Shown: positions 6,919 to 16,265 of the stretch, piece after piece
Layout of the letters: every line of letters begins with the position of its first letter
How positions within the stretch are numbered: position 1 is the stretch's first letter
NCBI GenBank assembly: GCA_002414905.1
Contig: DIAY01000065.1
Location: 1-29,920 of the forward strand
From: Holophagales bacterium UBA5066
GTDB taxonomy: Bacteria; Acidobacteriota; Thermoanaerobaculia; UBA5066
Length of the DNA: 29,920 bases
Direction of reading: 5' to 3'
The notes under the pieces: model-generated
The model's input: the letters and a program-made list of their open reading frames with translations, nothing else
What the model was told of the DNA's origin: nothing
The model's database searches: none
Made by a program: the position numbers and the translations under genes

Positions 6919-8241
6919 TCAGCGGACGAACTTGCGGATCTCTTCCTCGAGAAGGCCGGGAACGAGCGGTTCGAGCTCGTAGCGGACACGCGCGGCCGGC
7001 TTGCCGATCTTCAGGACGCGGGTGAGGTCGATCGGCGTCCCGACGAGGACGAGATCGCACGGGGTCTTCTCGATCGTCTCCTCGAGCTCGGCGATCTGCT
7101 GCGCGCTGTACCCCATCGCCGGGAGGATCCCCCGGGCGTTCGGGTACTTCTCGTAGGTCTCCTTGATGGAGCCGACGGCGAACGGGGTCGGATCGACGAT
7201 CTCGGCGGCCCCGTAGCGCTTCGCGGCGACGACGCCCGCTCCGTAGGTCATCCCGCCATGGGTGAGGGTCGGGCCGTCCTCGATGACGAGGACGCGCTTG
7301 CCCTTGATCATTTCCGGCGTGTCGCAGGTGGCCGGGGAGTTCGCGCGCAGGACGCGCGCCCTCGGGTTGAACTTCGCGGCGTTCGCCTCGATGGACTCGA
7401 TCGCCTTCTGCTCGGCGGAGTCGCACTTGTTGATCAGGATGATGTCGGCACGGCGGAAATTCGCCTCGCCCGGGTGGTACGACATCTCGTGGCCGGGACG
7501 GAGCGGATCGGCGACGCAGATGTGGATGTCGGGACGGTAGAACGGCAGGTCGTTGTTGCCGCCGTCCCAGAGGATGACCTCGGCCTCCTCCTCGGCCTCC
7601 TTGAGGATCTGACCGTAGTCGACGCCCGAATAGATGATGAAGCCGTTGTCGATGTGCGGCTCGTACTCCTCGCGCTCCTCGATCGTGCATTTGTGCTTGT
7701 CGAGGTCGGAGTAGGCCGCGAAGCGCTGGCAGGCCTGCTCGGCGAGGTCGCCGTAGGGCATCGGGTGCCGGATGGCGACGACCTTCTTGCCCATCTTCTT
7801 GAGGATCGACGAGACGTAGCGGGTCGTCGGGCTCTTGCCCGCGCCCGTGCGCACCGCCGTGATCGCGATGACCGGGACCATCGAGGGGATCATCGTCCGG
7901 TCGTTCGAGAGGAGCTTGAAGTCGGCGCCCGCGATGATGCACCGCGATCCCAGGTGCATGACCGTCTCGTGGGGGACGTCGGAATAGGAGAAGACGCAGA
8001 TGTCGATCCGCTCGTTGCGGATGAGGCGCTCGAGGTCGTCCTCGGGGACGATCCGGATCCCGTTCGGGTAGCGAGGACCCGCGAGCTCGGCGGGGTAGCG
8101 GCGCCCGGCGATGCCAGGAATCTGGGTGGCGGTGAACGCGACGATCTCGACGGACGGGTCGTCCCGGTAGGCAGTGTTGAAGTTGTGGAAGTCCCGGCCG
8201 GCAGCGCCCAGGATTGCGAGCCGACGTACGCCTTTCACCAT
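6919..8241 (-). CDS. Cyclic 2,3-diphosphoglycerate synthetase-like P-loop protein
   Basis: The 440-residue protein resembles the archaeal ATP-dependent enzyme that closes 2,3-diphosphoglycerate into the cyclic thermoprotectant, and bacterial homologues often labelled GTPase. Visible features are an N-terminal nucleotide-fold segment RRLAILGAAGRDFHNFN (6-22), a P-loop TGAGKS (132-137), a possible Walker-B-like ILWDGGNNDLPF near 230-242, and LINKCDSAEQKAIE near 285, which resembles an NKxD base-recognition motif. The ATG at 8241 is chosen over one at 8265 because AAGGAG lies 10 bases upstream. It has its own candidate promoter (8264-8292) and terminator (6863-6895), so it is monocistronic. The substrate in this bacterium is unproven. 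Confidence 0.8.
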   Translation of the reverse strand: MVKGVRRLAILGAAGRDFHNFNTAYRDDPSVEIVAFTATQIPGIAGRRYPAELAGPRYPNGIRIVPEDDLERLIRNERIDICVFSYSDVPHETVMHLGSRCIIAGADFKLLSNDRTMIPSMVPVIAITAVRTGAGKSPTTRYVSSILKKMGKKVVAIRHPMPYGDLAEQACQRFAAYSDLDKHKCTIEEREEYEPHIDNGFIIYSGVDYGQILKEAEEEAEVILWDGGNNDLPFYRPDIHICVADPLRPGHEMSYHPGEANFRRADIILINKCDSAEQKAIESIEANAAKFNPRARVLRANSPATCDTPEMIKGKRVLVIEDGPTLTHGGMTYGAGVVAAKRYGAAEIVDPTPFAVGSIKETYEKYPNARGILPAMGYSAQQIAELEETIEKTPCDLVLVGTPIDLTRVLKIGKPAARVRYELEPLVPGLLEEEIRKFVR

Positions 8242-8263
8242 AGAGAAAGTCTCCTTGGACCGC

Positions 8264-8292
8264 ATTCTAGGCCGCGCGGCGGGCTCCTGGAA
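8264..8292 (-). promoter_or_regulatory. Candidate sigma-70-type promoter for the cDPG-synthetase-like gene
   Basis: On the minus strand TTCCAG (8292-8287) and TAGAAT (8269-8264) are separated by exactly 17 bases. The -10 matches the consensus in five of six positions, the -35 in only three. Transcription would start about 15 bases before the ATG at 8241, leaving just enough room for the AAGGAG ribosome site. Confidence 0.4.
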
Positions 8293-8316
8293 CCCCTTTG
8301 GGGTCGGAGCTACACT

Positions 8317-11300
8317 TTACACACCGTCCTGAGAATGGCTCTCCTGTACGGCTCCTCCGGAAACAGGACCCGCGCGGGCCGGAAGGTCGACAGTGAACGT
8401 CGAGCCCACTCCCGGTCGGCTGACGACGCCGACGTCGCCGCCCATCATCCGGGCGAGCCTGCGGGTGATCACGAGGCCGAGACCGGTTCCGCCGAACCGG
8501 CGTGTCACCTGGGGATCGGCCTGCTCGAAGGCGCGGAAGAGGCTGGCGATCTGTTCGCCGGTCATTCCGATGCCGGTGTCCGTCACCGCAAAGACGACCC
8601 GTTCACCGTTCGCACCCTTCTCGCGGCGGATCCGGAGAGTGACCTCGCCGTCGTGCGTGAACTTCACGGCGTTGCCGAGGAGGTTGAGGAGGATCTGCCG
8701 GACCCGCGTCGGGTCGGCGATGAGCGAGCCGGCCGCCCCGGCCCCCTCGACGACGAGGCGGTTACGATTCTGCTCGGCCTGCGGTCCTACCGACGCGGCG
8801 ACGTCCCGGACGAGCGATGCGACGTCGAGCTCCTCCGGGAAGAGGTCGAGCTTGCCCGCCTCCATCCGGGAGAGGTCGAGGATGTCGTTGATGAGACCGA
8901 GGAGGTGCCGTCCCGCGGCGTGAATCTTCCCGACGTCCGCCCCGAGCCCCTCGAGGCCGCGATCGGCGATCTCCTCGGAAAGGATCTCGCTGTACCCGAG
9001 AATGGCGTTCAGCGGAGTCCGGATCTCGTGGCTCGTCGCGGCGAGGAAGTCGCTCTTCGTCCGGTTCGCGTCTTCGGCGGCCTTCCCGGCCTCCTCGGCC
9101 CGTTCCCGTTGCAGCTCGGCTTCCTCGAGAGCCCGCTCGGTCCGCTCCTTCTCCTCGCGCAGGCTCCGGGTCCTCTCCTCCACGATCCCGACGAGCTCGC
9201 GCTCGCGCACCTCGAGTCGCGCGACCCGGAAGCGGTAGCCGGTGTAGGCGATTGCGAGCGCGAACGTCCCGGCGAGGAGCCAGAAGAAGGGCCTCTGGTC
9301 GAGGCGCGGGCGGAGGCGGAACGAGAACGACGCGCCCTGGTCGTTCCAGACACCGCTCTCGTTGGCCGCGGCGACGCGGAAGGAATACGACCCGGGCGAG
9401 AGGTTCGTGTAATAGGCCGAGCGTCTCGTCCCGACGTCGACCCACTCCCTGTCGACTCCATCGAGCCTCACGCGGAACCTCACCCGCGACGGGACGCGCA
9501 GGCTGAGGGCGGTGTAGTGGAACTCGAACCGCCCCTTCCCTGGCGGCAGCTCGAGGAACGTCCGCGCGGGCGCGGGCACGTCGTCGACCCTCACTTCCTC
9601 CACGAGGACCGGAGGCGAGACCGGATTGAGGAAAAGACCCGAGGGGTCAACCGAAACGACCCCTTCGATCGTCGGGAAGTAAAGACGCCCGTCAGGTCCG
9701 CGGGCTCCCGCGGGCTGGTTCGCCCCGTTGCACTCCCGGTTGCGCATCCCGTCCTCGGCTCCGAACGGCCGGCACGTCACGCGGGGCACGGCTCCCCGGG
9801 CCAGGGCGTCGAGGTCGCGGAGGGAAACGGCGTAGACCCCGCGGTTGCAGGAGATCCAGAGGTTCCCCTGCCCGTCCGGGAGGATCGCGAAGACCGCGTC
9901 GTCAAAGAGTCCCTCTCGCGTCGTGGCCGCGCTGAAGAGCCCATCGCGGAAACGGTTGAGACCGCCCCCGTAGGTCCCGACCCAGAGCGTCCCGTCGGTC
10001 TCCTCGTGGATCGTGTTGACGATCTCGATCGAAAGGCCCTGCTCCCGCCCGAAGTGTGTGAAACGGCCTCCGTCGAAGCGAAAGAGACCTCCTCCGTTCG
10101 TCCCGATCCAGAGGTTTCCCTCGCGGTCCTCGTGGAGGGCATGGACCGTCCCGTTCAGGAGACCGTCCTTCTCCGAGAAGACGGTCAGCCCGCCCGAGGG
10201 TGACAGCCGTGTCAGCCCGCCGCCCCGCGACCCCAGGAAGACGCTGCCGTCACGCGTCCCCGTGATCGCGCAGATCGAATCGCTCGCGAGCCCGCCGGCC
10301 TTTCGGATCGTCCGGACGACCTTCCCGCTTCGGACGATGCTCACGCCGCCCCCGCGCGTCCCGAGCCAGACCGACCCGTCGGGGTGCTGCCAGATGGCCT
10401 GGACACCCGGCGCGGCGAGACCGTCACCCGTTCCGATGGTCGTGACCCTCTCGCCACGGCGCACGTTGACGCCCGCCGAGTCGGTCCCCGACCAGACGGC
10501 GCCGTCCCGGTCGACGAAGATCGCCCACGTCACGTCGGCCGACAGCCCCTCGCGGACTCCCCACGGCGTGAACGATGCGTCTGAGAGCTTGTTCAGCCCA
10601 CCGTCCTGGGTCCCGACCCAGAGCGTCCCTTCGCGGTCTTCGAGGAGTGCGAGGACGTTTCCGTTCGAGAGCCCCTGGGCGGGCGTGAAGGTCGAGACGC
10701 GTCCCCCGGTCCAGCGGGCGAGCCCCCCGGAAGTGCCGATCCAAACCGTTCCTCTCCGGTCGCGCAGGACGCAGTTCACGACCTCGCCCGGGAGGCCGTC
10801 CGCCGGACCGAGAGTTTCGATACGCCCCTCCCGGAGGATCCGCAGACCATGCGCCGTCCCCGCGAAGATCGTCCCGTCCGCGGCCGCGTGGAGCGACTGC
10901 ACGACCTCTCTGATGCCTGCCGGGACGAACCTCCTCCCGGACCTCCGGACGAGCCCCTGCGCGGTCCCGGCCAGGAGCGTTCCCGCGGCGTCCACGACGA
11001 GGGAGCGGACAGCACCGGCCGAAATCCCATCCGAGTCTGCCCAGGCCGTGAAGGACCTGTCGTCCCTGCTCTGAAGCCCTGCTTCGGTCCCGATCCAGAG
11101 GGTTCCCTCGACGTCTTCGGCGAGCGCCCGGACGATGTCTGACGCCAGGCCGTCGGCTCGGCCGAAGGTCCTGAAGCGCCCGTCCTGGAGGACCGTGAGG
11201 CCGCCCCCTTCCGTCCCGATCCAGAGGCGTCCACGCCGATCCTCGAGGAGGGCCAGGATGCGGTTGTGCCGGAGCTCCGGAGTCGAGGCCCTGTCGAAGA

Positions 11301-11598
11301 CGACGAAACGGACGCCGTCGAATCTCGCGAGCCCTTCCTGCGTTCCGATCCAGACGTAGCCGTCCCGGGACTGGACCAGCACCTCTGCGGAGCTCTGGGG
11401 GAGACCCTCACGCGTCTTCCAGACCTCGTGGCGGTACTGGGTGATCGCCTTGGCAGGGTCGAGAGCCTTCGCGGGGGAGGACGCGAGGAGGGCCGACAAG
11501 AGGCTCAGTGCAAAAAAGCGCGGGCCTGGCGCCACCGACGGACCATACAGGAAGGCGCCGGGGCGCTGGAATCGCCGTAGTGAGGCGTTTCGCCACAT
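8317..11598 (-). CDS. Two-component sensor histidine kinase with periplasmic beta-propeller and Y_Y_Y domain
   Basis: The 1093-residue membrane sensor has an N-terminal signal or anchor segment (about 26-45, ending SPAKA). About a dozen propeller repeats (about 50-640) follow, each with motifs such as GxLWIGTxGGGL. Next come a Y_Y_Y-type beta-sandwich (about 690-765, RVRLDGVDREWVDVG), one membrane span (about 771-790) and a coiled coil. The HisKA domain has phosphoacceptor H857 in ATSHEIRTPLNAILGYS, and the HATPase domain has LLNLLGNAVKF, DTGIGM and GTGLGL. Unlike many members it has no C-terminal receiver or AraC output domain, and no response regulator gene lies nearby. The ATG at 11598 is preceded by AGAGGGG. 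It is divergent from the MacAB-like operon, 121 bases away, which it may regulate. The ligand is unknown. Confidence 0.92.
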   Translation of the reverse strand: MWRNASLRRFQRPGAFLYGPSVAPGPRFFALSLLSALLASSPAKALDPAKAITQYRHEVWKTREGLPQSSAEVLVQSRDGYVWIGTQEGLARFDGVRFVVFDRASTPELRHNRILALLEDRRGRLWIGTEGGGLTVLQDGRFRTFGRADGLASDIVRALAEDVEGTLWIGTEAGLQSRDDRSFTAWADSDGISAGAVRSLVVDAAGTLLAGTAQGLVRRSGRRFVPAGIREVVQSLHAAADGTIFAGTAHGLRILREGRIETLGPADGLPGEVVNCVLRDRRGTVWIGTSGGLARWTGGRVSTFTPAQGLSNGNVLALLEDREGTLWVGTQDGGLNKLSDASFTPWGVREGLSADVTWAIFVDRDGAVWSGTDSAGVNVRRGERVTTIGTGDGLAAPGVQAIWQHPDGSVWLGTRGGGVSIVRSGKVVRTIRKAGGLASDSICAITGTRDGSVFLGSRGGGLTRLSPSGGLTVFSEKDGLLNGTVHALHEDREGNLWIGTNGGGLFRFDGGRFTHFGREQGLSIEIVNTIHEETDGTLWVGTYGGGLNRFRDGLFSAATTREGLFDDAVFAILPDGQGNLWISCNRGVYAVSLRDLDALARGAVPRVTCRPFGAEDGMRNRECNGANQPAGARGPDGRLYFPTIEGVVSVDPSGLFLNPVSPPVLVEEVRVDDVPAPARTFLELPPGKGRFEFHYTALSLRVPSRVRFRVRLDGVDREWVDVGTRRSAYYTNLSPGSYSFRVAAANESGVWNDQGASFSFRLRPRLDQRPFFWLLAGTFALAIAYTGYRFRVARLEVRERELVGIVEERTRSLREEKERTERALEEAELQRERAEEAGKAAEDANRTKSDFLAATSHEIRTPLNAILGYSEILSEEIADRGLEGLGADVGKIHAAGRHLLGLINDILDLSRMEAGKLDLFPEELDVASLVRDVAASVGPQAEQNRNRLVVEGAGAAGSLIADPTRVRQILLNLLGNAVKFTHDGEVTLRIRREKGANGERVVFAVTDTGIGMTGEQIASLFRAFEQADPQVTRRFGGTGLGLVITRRLARMMGGDVGVVSRPGVGSTFTVDLPARAGPVSGGAVQESHSQDGV

Positions 11599-11719
11599 CC
11601 TGACCCCTCTGGCGAACCTTCTTCCCGCTCCTCCGTATCGCGTGATTGACCTTCACCGGAACTCCCGATCGAAGGGACACGCGCCCGTACACGGGCCCGA
11701 CATTCCTGGAGTGCGCGCC
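11599..11719. promoter_or_regulatory. Divergent control region between sensor kinase and export operon
   Basis: These 121 bases separate the two divergent start codons and must hold both promoters. On the plus strand TTGACC (11646-11651) lies 17 bases before TCGAAG (11669-11674), a weak sigma-70-like pair. Just downstream is an inverted repeat, GCCCGT-AC-ACGGGC (11683-11696), a possible operator. GGAG lies 8 bases before the ATG at 11720. Confidence 0.4.
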
Positions 11720-12940
11720 ATGAAGAAGAAGTGGATCCTCGCCTCGGTTCTCGGAATCGTCCTCATCGGCGCCGGTGTCGTCCTCGCCTCGCGCAATAAC
11801 AAGGACAAGCCCTCCGCGGCGGCCGACAACCTCCCGTTCCGGCTCGGGACCGTCACCGCCGAGGACCTTCAGGTGAGCGTGCGGGAGGTCGGCGTCGTCG
11901 ACCCGGTCACGAAGGTCGAGGTGAAGTCGGTCGTCTCCGGCCGGGTGGTCCGACTCAACGTTCGCGACGGCGCGATGGTGAAGAAGGGCGACGTTCTGGC
12001 GGAGGTCGAGCCCGACGTCACCCAGGCCCAGTCTCTGTCCGAGGTTTCGGCGGGACTGACCCAGGCCGAGCTCGGCCTGAAGGACGCCGAGCGTCAGCTG
12101 CGCGCCCAGCAGTCGCTGTGGGACGCCGGACTCGTCGGCCACGAGACGCTGAAGGACTTCGTCGCGCGGCGCGACGTCGCTGCCGAGTCGCTTCGGGCGG
12201 CAAAGGCACGCTATCGCATCGTCGAGGACCACGGCATTCCGATCTCTTCCGCGGGCGCCTCGCAGGTGGCCCGGGTCACGAGCCCGATGTCGGGCGTCGT
12301 CATCAAGAAGGGAGTCGAGCTCGGCGAGACCGTCACGTCCGGCGTTTCCTCGTTCAACGCGGGGACGGTCCTCTTCACCGTGGCCGACCTGAAGTCGCTC
12401 ATCGTGAAGGTGAACCTCAACGAGGTCGACATCGCGAAGGTCTCGGTGGGACAGCCTGTGCGCATCACGCTCGACGCCTACCCGCAGAAGGTCTTCGGCG
12501 GGAAGGTGCGGTTCGTGGCACCGGCGGCCACCCTCGTCGAGAAGATCAAGGTCTTCGAGATCGAGGTCGCGCTCGACGAGCTGGGCGACGCTTTCCGAAC
12601 CGGCATGAGCGCGAACGTCGAGATTCTCGGAGACAAGCGGGCAAAGGCCCTCTCGCTCCCCCTCGAGGCGCTCCAGAAGCGCGACGGCGCCACGGTGGCC
12701 TACGTGCTGAAGAAGGACCTCGATTCGAAAGCCATCGCCAATGCGAAGGAGGGGCTCTCGGGCCGTGCCAAGTTCGTCTGGCTCTCGGAGAACTGGAAGG
12801 ACTACTTCAACCCGGTTCCCGTGAAGGCGGGTATTGCGACGCTCGAGCGGGTGGAGGTCCTCGCGGGGCTCGTGGCCGGCGACAAGGTCTGCCTCGAAGA
12901 CCCGACCCGCAAGAAAGTCGAGAAGGACGAGGACAACTGA
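11720..12940 (+). CDS. MacA/HlyD-type periplasmic adaptor subunit
   Basis: The 406-residue membrane-fusion protein would link the inner-membrane ABC permeases to an outer-membrane channel. It has an N-terminal membrane anchor (about 5-23) with a positively charged MKKK start, a first lipoyl half (about 60-97, VKSVVSGRVVRLNVRDGAMV), an alpha-hairpin (about 100-185), a second lipoyl half (ARVTSPMSGVVIKKGVELGE), a beta-barrel domain and a membrane-proximal domain. The frame is open upstream, but the ATG at 11720 is preferred because GGAG lies 8 bases before it and the anchor begins there. The ATPase gene follows after 2 bases. No TolC-like gene is in the window. Confidence 0.9.
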   Translation: MKKKWILASVLGIVLIGAGVVLASRNNKDKPSAAADNLPFRLGTVTAEDLQVSVREVGVVDPVTKVEVKSVVSGRVVRLNVRDGAMVKKGDVLAEVEPDVTQAQSLSEVSAGLTQAELGLKDAERQLRAQQSLWDAGLVGHETLKDFVARRDVAAESLRAAKARYRIVEDHGIPISSAGASQVARVTSPMSGVVIKKGVELGETVTSGVSSFNAGTVLFTVADLKSLIVKVNLNEVDIAKVSVGQPVRITLDAYPQKVFGGKVRFVAPAATLVEKIKVFEIEVALDELGDAFRTGMSANVEILGDKRAKALSLPLEALQKRDGATVAYVLKKDLDSKAIANAKEGLSGRAKFVWLSENWKDYFNPVPVKAGIATLERVEVLAGLVAGDKVCLEDPTRKKVEKDEDN

Positions 12941-12942
12941 GC

Positions 12943-13632
<690 letters not shown>

Positions 13633-13633
13633 C

Positions 13634-14884
13634 GTGCGCCTCTCCGGAGCCTTCCGCCAGCGAGTCGCCGAGGCCTGGATCGAGATGCGGGAAAACTTCG
13701 GCCGTTCCGCGCTCCAGGGGCTCGGGGTCATGGTCGGGGTCGCTTCGGTCCTCGGCGGGTTCTCCATCTCCGACAGCAACCAGCGCCGCTCCGACGAGCG
13801 GTGGCGCAAGCTCGGAGGCATCGAACGGCTGAACGTGCAGCCCGCGGACGCCCTGCGCGACGGCAACGTCACCGCACTCCAGCGCGCGAACCTCGGCCTT
13901 CGTCACGATGACGCCAGGGACGGCGAGGCGCTGAACAGCAAGGCCGTTCACGCCACGAGCGTCCAGCGCTTCGCCCGCGCGCGCCTGCGCTCGACCGGTG
14001 CCGACCAGGAACGTCAGATCAGCGGCATCGGCGGCGACTTCCTCCCGCTGAACGGGTACGAGGTCGAGCGGGGACGCGGCTTCTCGACGTCGGAGCTGGC
14101 GAGCGGCGCCCCTGTCTGCCTTCTCGGCGCCGAGGCGGCTTCCGTCTTCTTTCCGTCGGGGGACGCCGTCGGGCAGACGATGCGGATGGGCGACGTCCCG
14201 GTCGTCGTCGTCGGCACCCTTCGCGAGCTCGTCTTCCGCTGGAGGGACGGCGAGCCGAACGCCTTCGCGTGGCGCAACAGGATCGTCGCGGTCCCCTCTG
14301 CTCTGGTGGCGGCGCGGATGCAGGGCGACCGCTACGAACGCGTCGACCGGATGACGTTCAAGATCCCCGAGCTGAACCTGATGGAAGGCTTCGCCCGCGA
14401 CCTCGCCTCGCTCCTGAAGGCGAACCACCGGCAGCAGGACGACGTGCGGATCGACGACATCGCAGCGCGGCTGAGGAAACGGGAGAGCCAGGGGCAGGTC
14501 TACAACCTGATCTTCATGCTCTCCGGGATCCTTTCGCTGATCGGCGGCGGCATGGTCAACGTGAACATCCAGCTCGCGAGCCTGAAGGAGCGTGTTCGGG
14601 AGATCGGCGTAAGGATGGCCATCGGCGCCTCCGGCCGCGAGGTCTTCAAGGCGTTCATGACCGAGGCCGTCCTCCTGACGTCGCTCGGAAGCCTCCTCGG
14701 CCTCGTCCTCGGCGTCGGGTTCTCGAAGGGGATCTGCGTCTTCCTCGACATCCCCCTGTTCCTCGCGCCCGGGAGCTTCTTCGCGGCGTTCTTCGTGGCG
14801 AGCGCCTTCGGCGTCGTCTTCGCGCTCTTCCCGGCGTGGAAGGCCTCCCGCCTCTCCCCCATGGAAGCCCTGAGGTATGAGTAG
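13634..14884 (+). CDS. MacB/FtsX-type ABC permease, first subunit
   Basis: The 416-residue protein has one membrane span near the N-terminus (about 27-46), a large periplasmic MacB-like domain (about 50-290), and three spans in the C-terminal FtsX domain (about 293-405), ending in the typical PAWKASRLSPMEALRYE. The coupling segment LKERVREIGVRMAIGAS is visible at about 316-332. The start is a GTG one base after the ATPase stop. Its stop overlaps the start of the second permease by 8 bases. Unlike MacB, the permease is not fused to the ATPase. Confidence 0.9.
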   Translation: MRLSGAFRQRVAEAWIEMRENFGRSALQGLGVMVGVASVLGGFSISDSNQRRSDERWRKLGGIERLNVQPADALRDGNVTALQRANLGLRHDDARDGEALNSKAVHATSVQRFARARLRSTGADQERQISGIGGDFLPLNGYEVERGRGFSTSELASGAPVCLLGAEAASVFFPSGDAVGQTMRMGDVPVVVVGTLRELVFRWRDGEPNAFAWRNRIVAVPSALVAARMQGDRYERVDRMTFKIPELNLMEGFARDLASLLKANHRQQDDVRIDDIAARLRKRESQGQVYNLIFMLSGILSLIGGGMVNVNIQLASLKERVREIGVRMAIGASGREVFKAFMTEAVLLTSLGSLLGLVLGVGFSKGICVFLDIPLFLAPGSFFAAFFVASAFGVVFALFPAWKASRLSPMEALRYE

Positions 14885-16175
14885 CGCCGTGGGCACCCTC
14901 CCGCTCCCGGCGGTGGGCCCCGTGCGAAGCCGGCGCGACTCGCTGCCGGCCCGCTTCGCCCTCGTCGTCGAGGTCGTGAGGGGCGGCCTGCTCGAGCTCT
15001 GGGCCCACAAGCTCCGCTCGGTCCTCACGCTGACGCTCCTGATGCTCGGCGTCTTCGCGCTCGTCGTCCTGACCTCCGTCATCGACGGGGTCGTCGACAA
15101 AGTCCGGACCGGCTTCGCGGGCCTGGCCTGGGACGGCACGGCCGTCCTGCAGACACGGGAACCGAAGACGACGGAGGACCAGAAACGCTTCGCGATGTCG
15201 CCGGGGCTCCGAACCGACGACCTGCCGCGACTCACCGCACCGCACTCAAAGGTGACGGCATTCCTTCCGCGCGCCACGAAGCGGACGGCAGTTCGTGTCG
15301 CCGGGGGGACCGAACGCGCCTTCGTCACCGGGGTCACGCCCGACTACGCCGTCTTCATGAACCGCCCCATCGCCCTCGGGCGAGGGCTGACGGCGGACGA
15401 CGCCCGGCGCCGGAGCACGGTTGCCGTCGTCGGCGCCACCCTCGCGTCGAAGCTCTTCGGCGGCGCCGACCCTGTGGGCCGGGACGTCGTCATCGAGGGC
15501 GTCCCGTGGCGGATCGTCGGCGTGACGGCCCCGCTGATGATCTTCAGCGAGGAGCTCTACTACGACGCCAACGGCCTGATGGTCCCGCTGGAGACGTACG
15601 TCGTCCGGATCGACGCCGGACACAAGCTGACGCACCTCGCCGTGAAGCTGAAGGCGAAGACCGACCTCGAGGAGGTCAGCGCGGCGCTCCTCTCCCGCGC
15701 GCGCCAGGCGCACCACGGCATCGAGGACACAGAGATCAAGGACCTCGATGCCCAGGCGGCGAAAGGCTACGCGCAGTTCATGGAGGAGATGCGCGCCTGG
15801 AAAGTCGTCGTGACGTCGCTCGCCGGGACCGTCCTCCTCGTGGGAGGCGTCGGCGTCCTCTCGGTCATGCTGATCTCCTACTCCTCGCGGCGCTACGAGA
15901 TCGGCCTCCGCAAGGCGATGGGCGCCTCGGACGCGGAGATCCTCTTCCAGTTCCTCCTCGAGGCGCTCGTCCTCGCATCGCTCGGCGCGCTCCTCGGTAC
16001 GGTGGGCGGGGCCTTCCTCTGCCGGAAGCTCTCCCACTTCTTCCCGTGGGGCCTCGTCGTCAACCCGCTCGGTCTCGTCTCCGCGTGGGGAGTCGCGCTC
16101 GGCCTCGCGCTCGTGTTCGGCCTCTACCCCGCCCTGCGGGCAGCGAGGCTCTCGCCGATGGAGGCGATGAGGTAG
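14877..16175 (+). CDS. MacB/FtsX-type ABC permease, second subunit
   Basis: The 432-residue protein has the same plan as its upstream neighbour: an N-terminal span (about 46-68, SVLTLTLLMLGVFALVVLTS), a periplasmic MacB-like domain, the coupling segment SSRRYEIGLRKAMGAS (about 334-349), and C-terminal spans ending in YPALRAARLSPMEAMR. The two permeases are clearly diverged from each other, which suggests a heterodimeric transporter. It is the last gene of the operon. The stop at 16175 is followed by a hairpin at 16214-16239 shared with the convergent cytochrome operon. Confidence 0.9.
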   Translation: MSSAVGTLPLPAVGPVRSRRDSLPARFALVVEVVRGGLLELWAHKLRSVLTLTLLMLGVFALVVLTSVIDGVVDKVRTGFAGLAWDGTAVLQTREPKTTEDQKRFAMSPGLRTDDLPRLTAPHSKVTAFLPRATKRTAVRVAGGTERAFVTGVTPDYAVFMNRPIALGRGLTADDARRRSTVAVVGATLASKLFGGADPVGRDVVIEGVPWRIVGVTAPLMIFSEELYYDANGLMVPLETYVVRIDAGHKLTHLAVKLKAKTDLEEVSAALLSRARQAHHGIEDTEIKDLDAQAAKGYAQFMEEMRAWKVVVTSLAGTVLLVGGVGVLSVMLISYSSRRYEIGLRKAMGASDAEILFQFLLEALVLASLGALLGTVGGAFLCRKLSHFFPWGLVVNPLGLVSAWGVALGLALVFGLYPALRAARLSPMEAMR

Positions 16176-16213
16176 GGAGGAGCCCTCCCGGAGAGCACGA
16201 CACCAGACGGAAA

Positions 16214-16239
16214 GCGCCCCCGCCGTGAGGCGGGGGCGC
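16214..16239 (-). terminator. Strong hairpin between convergent operons
   Basis: GCGCCCCCGCC (16214-16224) and GGCGGGGGCGC (16229-16239) form a perfect 11-bp stem with a GTGA loop. On the minus strand it is followed by TTT only; on the plus strand there is no T run. It probably ends the cytochrome operon, whose last stop is at 16266, and may also slow read-through from the export operon. Confidence 0.65.
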
Positions 16240-16265
16240 GAAAAGCCCCGGGAAGAGTCCGTCGG

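Noticed and set aside
8275..8316. ACCCC-TTT-GGGGT hairpin after the sensor kinase as a terminator
   Set aside because: The stem is only 5 bp and no T run follows on the coding strand, so it is not supported as a terminator.
7258..10203. A 981-codon plus-strand open frame opposite the cDPG-synthetase-like and sensor-kinase genes
   Set aside because: It runs antisense to two well-supported genes, crosses their intergenic space, has an unstructured Arg/Asp/Glu/Val-rich composition and no recognisable domain. Long antisense frames are expected in GC-rich DNA.
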